A stretch of 64,000 nt of DNA from the NCBI GenBank assembly GCA_963277665.1, contig OY728165.1, positions 1,756,122,772-1,756,186,771 on the forward strand, given 5' to 3'. This document shows positions 53,101-64,000 of this stretch, in pieces. A program made the position numbers and the translations under genes. How positions within the stretch are numbered: the stretch's first letter is position 1; each line of letters begins with the position of its first letter. The stretch comes from Viscum album (taxonomy: Eukaryota; Streptophyta; Magnoliopsida; Santalales; Viscaceae). Under the pieces are notes generated by a model, which was not told where the DNA came from, ran no database searches, and saw only the letters and a program-made list of their open reading frames with translations.

Positions 53101-56100
53101 TCAAGTGAGAGTAGAAGGCTGAACATGAAGTTTCAGCCTCAATTCAACAAATCTTTCCGTAGGCATAGCTTTGGTGAAAATGTCTGCCACCTGATCTTGA
53201 GTAGGAATGTAGTCTAGCTTGATGTCTCCACTGGCGACCCTTTCTTTGATGAAATGATATTTTATATCAATGTGCTTGGATCTGGAGTGTTGGATAGGAT
53301 TCTTAGACAACCCAATTGCACTTTGATTATCACATAAGATCCTCAATGGTTTTTCAGCTTTAATCCTCAAATCTGCTAGCTGCACCTGCATCCCAATCAT
53401 TTGAGTACATGCATGTGTAGCGGCCACATACTCTGCTTCAGCTGTGCTCAATGTTACAGAATTTTGTTTCTTGTTGTACCAGCTAACAAATCCTTCTCCC
53501 AGAAAGAAGGTTCCACCAGATGTGGATCTTCTATCAGTGCAATCACCAGCCCAATCAGCATCTGTGAATCCCAACAACTGTATGTTTGCACTGTGTTTGT
53601 ATAAGAGTCCATAGTTGAGGGTTCCTTTAACATATCTCAGGATTCTTTTGACTGCAGTTAAATGAGATTCTTTTGGATCACTTTGGAATCTGTCACACAA
53701 AGTCACTGCATATGCTATATCTGGCCTTGAAGCCGTGAGATAAAGTAGACTGCCAATAATTCTTCTGAACTCTTTCTGATCAAAATTGTTGCCTTCTTCA
53801 TCCTTGCATAGCTTGGTTCCGACAGAAATGGGTGTGGAGACTTCCTTTGAACTTTCCATTCCAAACCTTTTCACTAAGTCCCTTGCGTACTTTTCTTGTG
53901 AAAGAAATATGGAGTTTTGTCTTTGTTCCACCTGAAATCCTAGAAAATATGTCATTTGACCAAGCATTGACATTTCAAAAGTTCTTTTAATCTGCTCAGC
54001 AAATTCTTCACATAGTCCTTCCTTGTTACCAGCAAAAATGATATCATCCACATAGATAATGACTATGAGGGTACCATTGGCCATTTCTCTGACATAGAGG
54101 TTACTGTCAACTGTTCCTTTGACAAATTTCATGTCTTTAAGACAACCATCCAATTTTGAGTACTAGGCTCTAGGGGCCTACTTCAATCCATACAAGGCTT
54201 TTCTCAATCTGCACACCATACTACCATCTTTGTCCAGCAAAAATCCCTCTGGTTGTTCAATATACACCTCTTCTTCAAGATCTCCATTCAGAAATGCAGA
54301 TTTCACATCCATCTGATAGACCTTGTACTTCTTGTGTGCTGCAACTGCTAAGAACATTCTGATAGTTTCCAGTCTTGCAACTGGTGCAAAGGTTTCCTCA
54401 AAGTCGATTCCTTCCATTTGTGAATATCCTTTGCATACAAGTCTGGCCTTGTTTCTGGAAACTTCTCCCTTTTCCTTGAGTTTGTTTCTAAACACCCACT
54501 TTGTCCCAATAACATTTTTATTTTTGGGCCTTGGCACAAGATCCCAAGTGGAGTTCTTTTCAATTTGATTGAGTTCCTCATGCATAGCTTGTATCCATTC
54601 CTCATGTACAACTGCTTCAGCCACTGTGTGAGGTTCAACTTGAGAAACCAGTGCAGTCTGATCTTCCAATCTCAATCTTCTTCTAGTTCTTACTGAGGAC
54701 TGTAGGTCTCCAAGGACATTTTCTATGTCAACATGCTTCTTCAATTTGTTGTATCTTCTTCTTCCATTTTCATTACCTTCATCTTCATCACTGGAATATT
54801 CAGAGTTGATCTCACCAGCAGTTGGTGTTGGCTCAGGTAATTCTGCATTCTTCTGTTCCAAGGCTGTGTCATTCTTTGAGTCATCATCATCCACAGTGTA
54901 TGGTTTGGTGTTGTTTTCAATTATTATGACATCACTGCAGTCAATCATTTTATTCAACCTCTTATTCCAGCATCTTTAGCCTTTTCCATTAGGTAGGTAA
55001 CCCATAAAGATTCCTTCTTCACCTTTTTCTTCAAACTTTCCCAGATTGATGTTTTTAATCTTGATGATGCAGGGACTGCCAAAGACTTTGAAATATTTAA
55101 CAGTTGGTTTTCTGTTAAACCACATTTCATAGGCTGTCGTTTGTGTTTCTGGTCTCAGGAGACATCTGTTCTGTATGTGTATAGCAGTGCATACTGCTTC
55201 TCTCCAGAAAAACCTAGAGATATCATGCTCAGCTAACATAGTCCTCCCCATTTCAACTATGCTTCGATTCTTTCGTTCAGCCACTCCATTCTGTTGTGGA
55301 GTATATGGTGTACTATATTGATGTTTGATTCCATGCATGACCAGATAGCTTCCAAAGACATCACCGGTATATTCTTTTCCGTTGTCTGATCTTACTTTCT
55401 TGATGCAGAGCTCCAGTTCCTTCTCAGCCTGCCTTCTGAAAGTCTTGAACATCGTGATTGCCTCTGACTTGTGTTTCATGAACATGGCATTGGTCATCCG
55501 AGTGTAATCATCAATGAAGGTTATAAAATATAAATCTCCTCTTGTAGACTTCTGTCTCATTGGTCCACATATGTCTGTATGGATGAGTTCAAGAGGTCTA
55601 GTAGACATGATATCAACTCCTTTGTGTGACCTTTGGGTCAGTTTTCCCTTCTGACATGTGTCGCAGACTTCATCTCTTTCTCTCTTTAATTTGGGTAGAT
55701 CTCGTACAACATTGTACTTCAGAATTTTACTCATACTCCTTTGACCAAGATGGCCAAGTCTTCTATGCCAGAGGTTGTTTTCATCTTTAGAGCTAAGAAA
55801 ACAAGAATTGATGGGATCACCAATTTGAAATAGATTTCCAGTGGTTCTTCTTCCTTGAGTGATGATTTTTCCATCCTTTGAGCTCTTGATGATGCATGAG
55901 TCCTTCTGGAACAACACCTCATGTCCATCATCACATAATTGACTTACACTCAGTAGGTTGTGCTTTAATCCTTCAACAAACAACACATCATTGGATTTTA
56001 GATTTGTTGTTGCAATCATAGCCTTTCCAACTCCCTTGATTTTCAGAGAACGATCATTTCCAAACACCACGGTTCCTCCCTCATGACTTTCAAGGTTGCT

Positions 56101-58152
56101 TAGAATTTTTGTATCACCAGTCATGTGGGATGAGCATCCACTATCAAGAATCCATGACTTGGTTTTACTGCTGGCTTTTAGAGCCACTTCAGCAAAGCAT
56201 GTGATTTCATCATTGGTTTCTTGAATGCCTTTCCCTTTCATGTCTTTGACCTTTTGTTTAGGAATAGTTGTCATACATTTATCAGCTCTATGACCTTGTT
56301 GGTCACATCTTCCACAAGCTTCACTCAGGCAGTCAAATGTGTTCTGAGTTGGTGGTTTTGATGCTTTCTGCAAAACACTCTGGGTTTCAGGATGTCTCCC
56401 CCTTGACTCATGCCTCATGTTTGGACGAGACATGTTATACCAGCATGCATAGGCCTTATGTCCAAACACGCCACAACACCAGCAGTAGCCTCTGAACCTT
56501 GACCTTCTTTGTTGATAAGAGTCATGTTGTAATTTTCTGTCCAAGATTTGAGTAGTCCTTCCTGAGGATTTCCTTTCTTCCATTGAAGATGATTTTACAC
56601 AGATTGGTTCATGCCATGTTTGTCTCAATTTTATCTTTGAACCTGCATTGTTAGAAATAACAGATGTATTTTGAGATTTACTTAGTGGTAAATTGACCTG
56701 CCTCTGAGCACCAGCATAAGATGATTCCGCCTTGACCTCAACAGCCTTGTTGAAGTCTTCTCTCATCATTGTCAAGCTATTCTGTGCTTCAATCCACTTG
56801 GAATGTGTCAGTGATTGCTCTTATTCTTTGAGGTGAAGTTTCTCCTCAAGATCTTTTTCTATCTTGTCCAGCTCAGCTACCTTCAGTTTGTGTCTCTTGA
56901 TTTCATCAATGTACATTGTCTCTTTCTTCATACATTCTTCCAACTCCTCAGTCATCCTTTTGGTTTCCTTTTGTAACAATCTCTTCTCTTTCTTGAGTCC
57001 AGTGTTCTGTTCAAGGCAAGCCACTAATTCATCTTTCAATCTGTATTCAAGCTCTTTTCGTTCACTTTCATCATCTTCACTACTGCAGGTATCAAACCCT
57101 TTTTCTACATGAGCCATAAAATTCGTTTCTTCTTCTGATTGACTGGCTGAAGTAGAGTCGGATTCTTCCTCTTTCCTTACATAGCTTCTTCTTTCACCTG
57201 GAACGAACCTTTTCTTTCTTACACCTGATTTGTTTCCTTCTCTTGGGTATCTACTCCATTTCTTCTTTTGTGACTTCTCATCTTCAACTTCTGGAGCACT
57301 ATATCTCTTCTTGGGGCAGTTTACAGCAAAGTGTCCGATGTTATTGCAATTGAAACATATCGATGGTGATTTCCCTTTTCCCCTGAATTTAGTTTTTCCA
57401 AACCTTTTAGAAAAAAGTGAAATAATCGTGTTGAGATCTTCATCCTTTTCTTCATTGTCAGTATCACTTGATTCTAGGACTTCGTCATCTTTTATCTTGA
57501 GTTGTCTCATGGCCTCAAAAGCCATCTCATTCTTGATCTTCTTCTTGAATACTGGGATCTTCCTCATTTCATATGCAATGAGAATGTTGTGTAGTTCATC
57601 AAGAGAGAGATCATATCTGTCTTCTAATGCTGAGACTTTGGGGTCAAACCTGTCAGGAAAATTTCTCATTAGCTTTTTAACAATAGTGGAGTCCTCCAAC
57701 TTTTCTCCAAAGCCCCGAATGTTACTGAAAATTTCATTGACTCTTGTGAAATAATCATCAATATTTTATTCTTCTCCCATCTTGACATCTTCAAACTTGC
57801 TTCTCCAAATTTGTAATTTGGCTTCCTTGACTTTCATGTTGCCTTCATAACTACTTTCCAATTTGTCCCAAATTTCTTTAGCATTCTTGAGTCCCATGAC
57901 TTTTGTGTATACCTTTTCTGAGAGTGACATAAGAATGGCATTTTGAGCTTTACCATCAACTTCCATATTTCTTTTCTCATCGAGTGTCATAGCAGCTTCA
58001 TTAGCAAGAGGAGGGAATCCAAATAAGGCTGCATTTCTAACATCAAGGCCGAGAGATAGAAGGTAAGGCAACATCCGATTTTTCCAGCTGTGGTAATTCT
58101 TTCCATCGAATGTAGGAACACCCCTACTATTAACAGAATTCAGATTGTCCAT
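53101..58152 (-). pseudogene. gag-pol: Element 3 gag-pol, one continuous frame with five in-frame stops
   Basis: The minus-strand ATG at 58152 (MDNLNSVNSRG) opens 1,683 codons in one frame ending at 53101. Gag starts with TFDGKNYHSWKNRM. A CCHC knuckle (CFNCNNIGHFAVNC) is near codon 266, with a charged coiled-coil-like stretch at about 374-443. Two further knuckles follow near 557 (CWCCGVFGHKAYAC) and 613 (CGRCDQQGHRADKC). Protease WILDSGCSSHMTG is near 670. Integrase shows LWHRRLGH, CDTCQKGK, a DICGP start, RSDNGKEY and QQNGVAERK. RT shows [13 protein letters not shown] and YVDDIIFAG. RNase H shows FTDADWAGD, STAEAEY, CDNQSAIGLSKNP and ADIFTKAMP. Stops are at codons 129, 444, 1059 (TAA), 1325 and 1330 (TAG). 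The last two replace the conserved Gln and Trp of the LKQAPRAWY motif. No env-like ORF is seen. Confidence 0.95.
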
Positions 58153-58187
58153 CTTCTCAGAAGTGGATCCTTACAGAGGCAACCTCC

Positions 58188-58198
58188 CTCTGATACCA
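58188..58198 (-). promoter_or_regulatory. Element 3 primer-binding site (initiator Met tRNA type)
   Basis: The minus strand reads TGGTATCAGAG, two bases after the 5' LTR end, and gag starts 36 bases further on. The site is intact. Confidence 0.92.
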
Positions 58199-58200
58199 CA

Positions 58201-60834
58201 TGAAATGCCTGGATCGGTTGTTATCACTGAGAGGGGAGGGGTGAATCAGTGATAACTTTTTCTTTTTATGAATTGTTCCCTTTGGATTATCAATTCAACC
58301 TCTGCTGCTGGTTAAAGCCTAGATCTACTCTTTTAGTGGTGCAGTAATAATGAGAGCACAGAAAACAGAGATTTACAAGGTTCGGTACAAAGACCTACTC
58401 CTTGCCGTGTTGGTTACACCCCCCAACACGGATTCTTCACTATGCCAAAAGATGATTACATAGTAATTGGTTGCACCCCCAATTACATGTTGGTTAAACC
58501 CCCCAACTCCACAGCATCATCTTCATCATGGCTCCACTTTACTTCTTCAAAGGTGTTGTTCAAAACTTCAAGTAGCTTCAACAGTCTTCAAAAGATCTTG
58601 TTGGTCTTGCTCACCAAAAACCCAATCACTTAGAATGATTAGTTCTTTTGTATTCACACACATAAGTGTGTACTCCTCTTCTTATTAAAGTTGATCTTCT
58701 TCACATGTGCACACATACACTACTCATTCTTTTAGTGCACACACTTGACTTGTCCTTCTTCTTCAATTTATAAACACACAAAGTGTGGTCTTCCTTTTGC
58801 ACCCAAAGCACAAAGTTCCTCGGCCTTCTCTTGTTTTGCACCCACCAGCCGTAGGGACTTCTTCTCCACTTGGCACACACACACTAGATGTGGTGGCTTT
58901 TACTGCCTTCCGCGCAAGGCACCAAGCCGCACAAGCACTTGGGTGCACAAAGGCCGCGCAAGACCTCGGGTGTGCAAAGTGCAACACCTCGGGCGTGCAG
59001 GTGCAAGAGCACAAGCGGCCGCGCAAACACCTCCGGCCACGCAAGTCTGCGGGCAGAGAGGGATGCAACCTCGGGCGCGCAAGGATGCGGCCTCGGGTTC
59101 TTCCTGTCGCGCAAGGGAGTAGGCGCACAGGGAACACTTCAAAGCCTCGGGTGGCCTCGGGACAATAGCCGCGCAATGTTTTGCGCGGTGGCTTATTTCT
59201 TCGCGAGGCAGAGGCACTCACGGGTCTTCTGATTTTCGAGAAAGGATCAGCAAACAATCAGAGAGCCTCGGGTGATCCTTTTATAGGCAGAGGCTGCCTC
59301 GCATCATCCGCGTGATAATAACTCAAATTCCTGAAGTTTTCGGGTTTTCAAGATTCAGTGAAATCTTGTTTTCTTCTCTCTGTTCACGCGGGTTCCATTT
59401 ATTTTTTGTTCCTCTACGTGCATGCGACTCATAACGCATGCACAGCCTTCGGTTTAGGCTCATCCCATGTAAAAACACCAACCACGTGGCCTCGGCAGCT
59501 TCGCTTGCCTCGGCCTCAACCGAAATCCTCCAAACATTGCATGCATGGCCATTTTTAGGCATGATCCTGTTCTTTATGGCCAGACGAGCACGAGGGTGGC
59601 TTCGGTTTACTCAGAGGTGGCCGGGAGCTCAAAAACCGTCGTCGGGTTGCTCCTGGTTCGACGGAGGCTCGCGGGGAGGCTTCGGCATGGCTCGAGGTTG
59701 AGGACGAAGCCGGAGCCGTCGGATCAGATCTTCAACGGCCTGGATTAGATCGCGGCGCCGTGGATGGATCGTGCGGTGCAGATCAAGCGCGCGATGAGAC
59801 GGACGGCTCAGATCTGTCCCGGGTGAAAAATTCGTGTCCCACATCGAAGTCTCTCGCGGAATTTCCGCGGTATATCAAATAAGCGCTGCCGCCATATGCT
59901 CAGTTGAATCTCCTCCCCTCTCGGTGCCGCCCCGCACCGAGTTCTCCCTGCGGGCGCGCTCTGCGCCCACTCTGCTCCTGCGGGCGCGCTCCTAGCGCCC
60001 ACTATGCTCTCCGGGTGCGCGGGTTTCACCACCGCGTGCCCTCGGGGGCTTACACACGGCCCCTCTGCGCTCCTCCGGGCGTGCCCCAGGCGCCCATGCG
60101 GTGTCTGCGGGTGCGTCCTGCCGCCCTAGCTCGCCCCACGGGTTCCCCCGGGCGTGGTGCCCTAGTGCCCATGCCTTGGAATTGAACCCCCAAGGTGCCT
60201 TGGCTGGCCAATTTTTTTTGGCAAAGTAACAAATAACACTTTGTCAAAAACAAAGTCCTCCATGAAAAATACCAATTCAAAATGCCAAATTCCTCCTCCT
60301 TTATTCTTCTTATCTTCTCTTCTTCATCTTAAGAATTCCTCCATTTCTTCTTCTCACATGATCTTCACTTAGGATATGGAATTCAAAAGGTTCATCTTCA
60401 TCAATCGAACTCCTGAATCACTTATAATCTTCAATGTTCTTTATTGATCTAATCAGAGATCAATTGGATCATCTTCATGTTCACATGCACTAAGTGATAG
60501 TGCATGGACTTCATTAAACCACTTCATCCACTTAGAAGTAGTGAATGGATCATCTTGCTTCTTCAACTCCTCATGCATTATGAAGACAATGCATGGTCTT
60601 CAAAAAGTGTTGTGACTTTGTATCCAGTTGATACAAGTTCTTGGGACTTTAAGAACAGCTCAACAATCGTCAGATTTTATGCTTCAATAATCATCAATCT
60701 TCAAGATGTACTTCATCAAATGGCACACCATGACAAGATATTGACAACAAACAATCTTCATGATGTACTTCATCAGATGGCACACCATGACAAGTTATTG
60801 ACAACAAATGCAATTACTTCACTTGGGCACAACA
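58201..60834 (-). repeat. Element 3 5' LTR
   Basis: It is 2,634 bp and colinear with the 3' LTR. It keeps the CpG-rich centre and the palindromes (for example CTCGGTGC/GCACCGAG starting at 59920). Most differences from the other copy are single substitutions, many at CG sites in the C-to-T or G-to-A direction. Confidence 0.96.
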
Positions 60835-62740
60835 ATTATAATTTTTTAAAAAATAGACCCTAATGAGTTATTTAATAATAAAAACCAATGTTAAATTATT
60901 TTAGTGTTTTTTGGTTTCAAATACTTTATTATAAATAAAAATGATTGTTTGGGAAAATTTTCATTCATGGTTGATGAATGAATTTTTATTAGATATTTAA
61001 CCCCCTATAAAACTAATAAAGAATTTAATAAAAAAACAAAACAATGTATGAGTATGTTCTCATTGAATTTGATAAATCTAGTCCTAATGAACCAAATATT
61101 ATCTTAGAGATCCTTGAGGATGATTTTTCAAATATGATCATTAATGTTTAGCCTTATCAATGTTTGGTGAATGAAGTAGAAAGTCCAACTAGTGGACTAC
61201 CAGAATATGAACCTGATAAATTTACTGATAGAACCATCCACTATTTCGAAATATTTTTTAGTAATCATATAACCCTGCATGTTTATTAATTTATAGGAAT
61301 CATATATAGATGTAAAAAAATATATCTTGCATAAGGAATCTTATTGAAAAAAATGATTTATTATCACAATATGATTCAAAGAACCTAAATGATGCTATCA
61401 ATGATGAATTTTGGGTAATATGTATCAATAAAAACATAATAAATTTAAAATAAACAAAATTTGGGATCTTTTTGATAGAATTGATGAGATATTAAATATT
61501 TGAAATTAGTAGGTGTTTTGAAATAATGTTAAAGACTATAGATGTAAATGAGGAATTAATTAAATAGAATTTGAACAAGGGTATAATCAAGAAGAAGGTA
61601 TTGATTATGAAGAAAAACTTTCACCTGTACCTAGACTTGAATCCATTAGTATACTGGTATACTTTTCAACGCATTTGGAATACCATGTATATAAAATAAA
61701 TGTTTAAATTTCATTCATTAATGGGTTTCTAATTGAGGTTATTTTTTTTCAAAACACATTAGATTTCATAATGAATATTTTCTAAACCATCATTTTAAAA
61801 TTTCAAAATCCATATATTGTTTAATGAAATCTCTTATAAATTGATATGATTGGGTTTTTTCTTTTCATTAATCAAAAATAAATATAAAATGTTTATCCAA
61901 TAAAAATATTTTTATAAAATTAATTTCAATAATTGTAAAAATATATTTGGATGATTATATATTTCGATCTACTAAATATTCCCTATGTGTTGATTTCTCG
62001 AAACTAAATAAAAATTAATTTGAATTGCATTTGATGGGTTAACATAAATATTTTAATGGTAGTAAAATCATTCAAATTAAAGAGGTGAATATTTTTAAAA
62101 AAATTTATAATAGTAATATTATTTTTAATCATGTGAAAAAAAAATCACTTAAATTAGTGATAATGTTATGAGTACCACCAATTAAACTAGATCTTAATGA
62201 AGTAAATAAATTAGTGGTTCAAAATAGATATAAAACTATTATTGGATGTCTATTGTAATTAACTTCATGATTTCATGATATTTTGTTTAGTGTGTGTATG
62301 TGTGCTCAAATTTAAGAAAATCAGAAAGAGTCAAACTTATTAGCTGTTAAATGGATTTTTTAATATCTAAAACATACAACTAATTTTTTATTGTTCTATC
62401 CCATAAGAAATGTGTATGATTTATTAATACATTCAAATGTTGATTATGGAGGTTGTACGTTAGTAAGAAAAAAACACATGGAAGATGTCATATTTTAGGA
62501 AAATCTCTAGTACCCTAGAGTAGTATGAAATATAATTCTATTTCACAATATACTTCTGAAGATCAATAAATTTCATTAAGAAGTTGATTTTATCAAATTA
62601 TGTGGATGATACATATTTTACTAGACGTTTTATACCAATTTATACATGGTCCTATAAATTGTGATAACACATGTACAATAAACATTTCCAAAAAAATCCA
62701 CATTTTCATTATAGAACAAAACAATGTGATGCAAAATATA
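60835..62740 (+). pseudogene. gag-pol: Copia fossil, integrase C-terminus to RNase H part
   Basis: It continues the relic of 47516-50204 exactly where element 3 cut it. NYNFLKNRP at the junction is followed by a DCLGKF-like block. Next comes the linker VLIEFDKSSPNEPNIILE near 61055, then SQYDSKNLNDAINDEFW near 61365. RT begins with QGYNQEEGIDYEEKLSPVPR near 61580, and IYLDDYIF near 61940 stands where YVDD is expected. RNase H shows SNVDYGGC near 62435 and CDNTCTINISKK near 62660. Stops and frameshifts are frequent. Most recognisable changes from the family pattern raise A/T content. Joining the two halves gives a nearly colinear copia polyprotein. Confidence 0.75.
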
Positions 62741-62893
62741 TTTTTTTGAGATACAATTACCAATAAGGTTCTATAAAATTATAATTTATTGTAACTAAAC
62801 ATCATATGGATGATATAATAATAGAGGCTTTGAATTAAAAAATATTTTACTAATTAAACCATGAATTATGAATGATATGTTTTGGATTAAAAG

Positions 62894-63117
62894 TCACAAT
62901 TGTTATATAACCATTGAATTGTCACCATAGATCAGTCACCATTGATGAGTCACTATTGGAGATTCACCGTTGTTGAGTCACCATGGATTAGTCAACATTG
63001 ATGTGTCTTCATTGATGTTTCACCATTGATAGGTCGTAATTTATGAGTAACCATTGATAAAGCACCACTAATATGTTACCATAGATGGATCACGATTGAC
63101 ATGTCATCATAGTGAAT
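62894..63117. repeat. 14-bp tandem array, 16 units
   Basis: The consensus unit is TCACCATTGATGAG, sixteen consecutive units of exactly 14 bp with no indels but many substitutions. It lies after the RNase H relic of the copia fossil, in what would be its 3' noncoding part. There are no spacers between units, so it is not a CRISPR array. Confidence 0.9.
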
Positions 63118-64000
63118 GAGTTTCCATTTCAAAGTGATTGTTCTTATGTTATAGTTACTTTATTACCATACCATTTTTAACATTCCTTTGTTTTTGTTTG
63201 TTTTTTTTCAATAAATACATCCTTTTAGTTATAATGTTTTATGTATTTTATTATTTAAAATCTCAATTGATATGATTTACAATAGAAATCAATTCAATTT
63301 AGTTAACCATAAATCCTTTGAATTTAGAAATCCCTCCCTTTCTCTTAGACAAATCATCACTCTTGCTTCTTTATTTCTAAAAAACCCTCATCCCATCAGT
63401 ATAGACCTCGTTAATTGATCATCAGAATAAAATCTAGAAGATATGAGTAAATCTAATAAATGCAATGTATCTTCTAGCAGTTTGGTTGTTGATTCACAAT
63501 ACTAACCATTGGAAAAACACTATTCTGAAGAAGAAATAGAGATTTAGTCATAATGTATTCCATCATGAAATACTCTCAGGTTGAATTTTCTAGACGATCA
63601 ATAGTGGATTATCTTGTTTCAAATTAAAAACTACGTTTATTATCTGAGGATGGTCTGTGATTTCGATAAAAAAGTTTTTTTGGGATAAAGAGGGTGTTAT
63701 AAAAAGTTACATCTATAAGGAATAATTTTCATTCTCATTGATGGAATTGGAATGATTCATAATAGTACCTTATAAAAGGATGTATGAATATTTTCTAGGA
63801 ATAATTCCCAATGACATTGTAATAATAAAAATGAATAACCTCTCTTATAGTTAATATGTGATGTTACATTATGATGACTTGTAGATTTTGAACATCATTG
63901 TGCGTGTAAATTGTAATTAAAATTTTTAATGCATGTATGATTTCCTAAAAAGGGAGATTTAATAGAATGAGTTATTAAGATGATTAAATAGTATTTTTGA
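63118..64000 (+). other. Probable 3' noncoding spacer of the copia fossil, window end
   Basis: AT-rich, with no clear gene. AAAAAGGGAGA at 63947-63957 resembles a Sirevirus polypurine tract on the plus strand, suggesting the fossil's right LTR begins at or just beyond the window end. A short open stretch from about 63444 (MSKSNKCN) could be a trace of an env-like frame, but I cannot support that. Confidence 0.4.

Larger units (their letters stand above)
50205..60834 (-). mobile_element. Element 3: young Sirevirus-like Ty1/copia LTR retrotransposon
   Basis: It is 10,630 bp with LTRs of 2,635 bp (50205-52839) and 2,634 bp (58201-60834) that begin TGAAATGCC and end GGGCACAACA in plus-strand reading. 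A perfect target duplication ATTAT lies at 50200-50204 and 60835-60839. By eye the LTRs differ at about 50-60 positions (about 2%). The minus-strand order is primer site, gag, protease, integrase, RT, RNase H, which is copia order. Three purine tracts lie before the 3' LTR. It interrupts the integrase of an older plus-strand copia. Five in-frame stops break its polyprotein. Confidence 0.96.

Noticed and set aside
57230..57754. 174-codon plus-strand frame
   Set aside because: It is antisense to the element 3 gag region.
63444..63560. Env-like ORF start of the copia fossil
   Set aside because: Only a short Ser-rich start is seen, and downstream reading is broken without a recognisable env-like pattern.

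Overview
This is an AT-rich window of plant nuclear DNA made almost entirely of nested LTR retrotransposons. I found no host gene, tRNA, rRNA or CRISPR array. The plant assignment rests on the transposon families: chromovirus-type Ty3/gypsy with initiator-Met-tRNA primer sites, and a Sirevirus-type Ty1/copia with three CCHC knuckles, several polypurine tracts and CpG-rich LTRs. The species cannot be told from the sequence. Outside the youngest insertions, coding homology survives only as stop-riddled fragments with very few CpG and heavy drift to A/T.

Layout. (A) 1-1197 and 13661-~14190: pieces of the left LTR of a very old minus-strand gypsy fossil (element 0). Its gag/protease/RT/RNase H relic lies at 19565-22560, its primer site at 23206-23218, and its right LTR at 23221-26586, continuing at 39982-~40150. 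(B) 1198-13660: a decayed minus-strand gypsy (element 1) inserted in element 0's left LTR, flanked by GACA. (C) 14191-19564: about 5.4 kb I cannot identify. (D) 26587-39981: a much better preserved minus-strand gypsy (element 2) inserted in element 0's right LTR, with a perfect AAATC target duplication, ~4.1 kb LTRs each holding a long 13-bp tandem array, and one 1,490-codon gag-pol frame broken only by six in-frame stops. (E) ~40150-44630: AT-rich relic sequence ending in the 3' LTR edge of another gypsy related to element 1. (F) 47417-50204 and 60835-62740: a plus-strand copia fossil split in its integrase by (G) 50205-60834, a young minus-strand Sirevirus-like copia (element 3) with an ATTAT target duplication, LTRs about 2% different, and a 1,683-codon frame with five in-frame stops. 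(H) 62894-63117: an array of 16 units of 14 bp, then AT-rich spacer with a polypurine-like site near the window end.

History. Insertion order follows from who interrupts whom: elements 1 and 2 are younger than element 0, and element 3 is younger than the copia fossil. LTR divergence agrees (element 3 ~2%, element 2 a few percent, element 1 ~20%, element 0 ~30-35% in alignable parts). All counts were made by eye. None of the elements can make a complete Gag-Pol from this locus.
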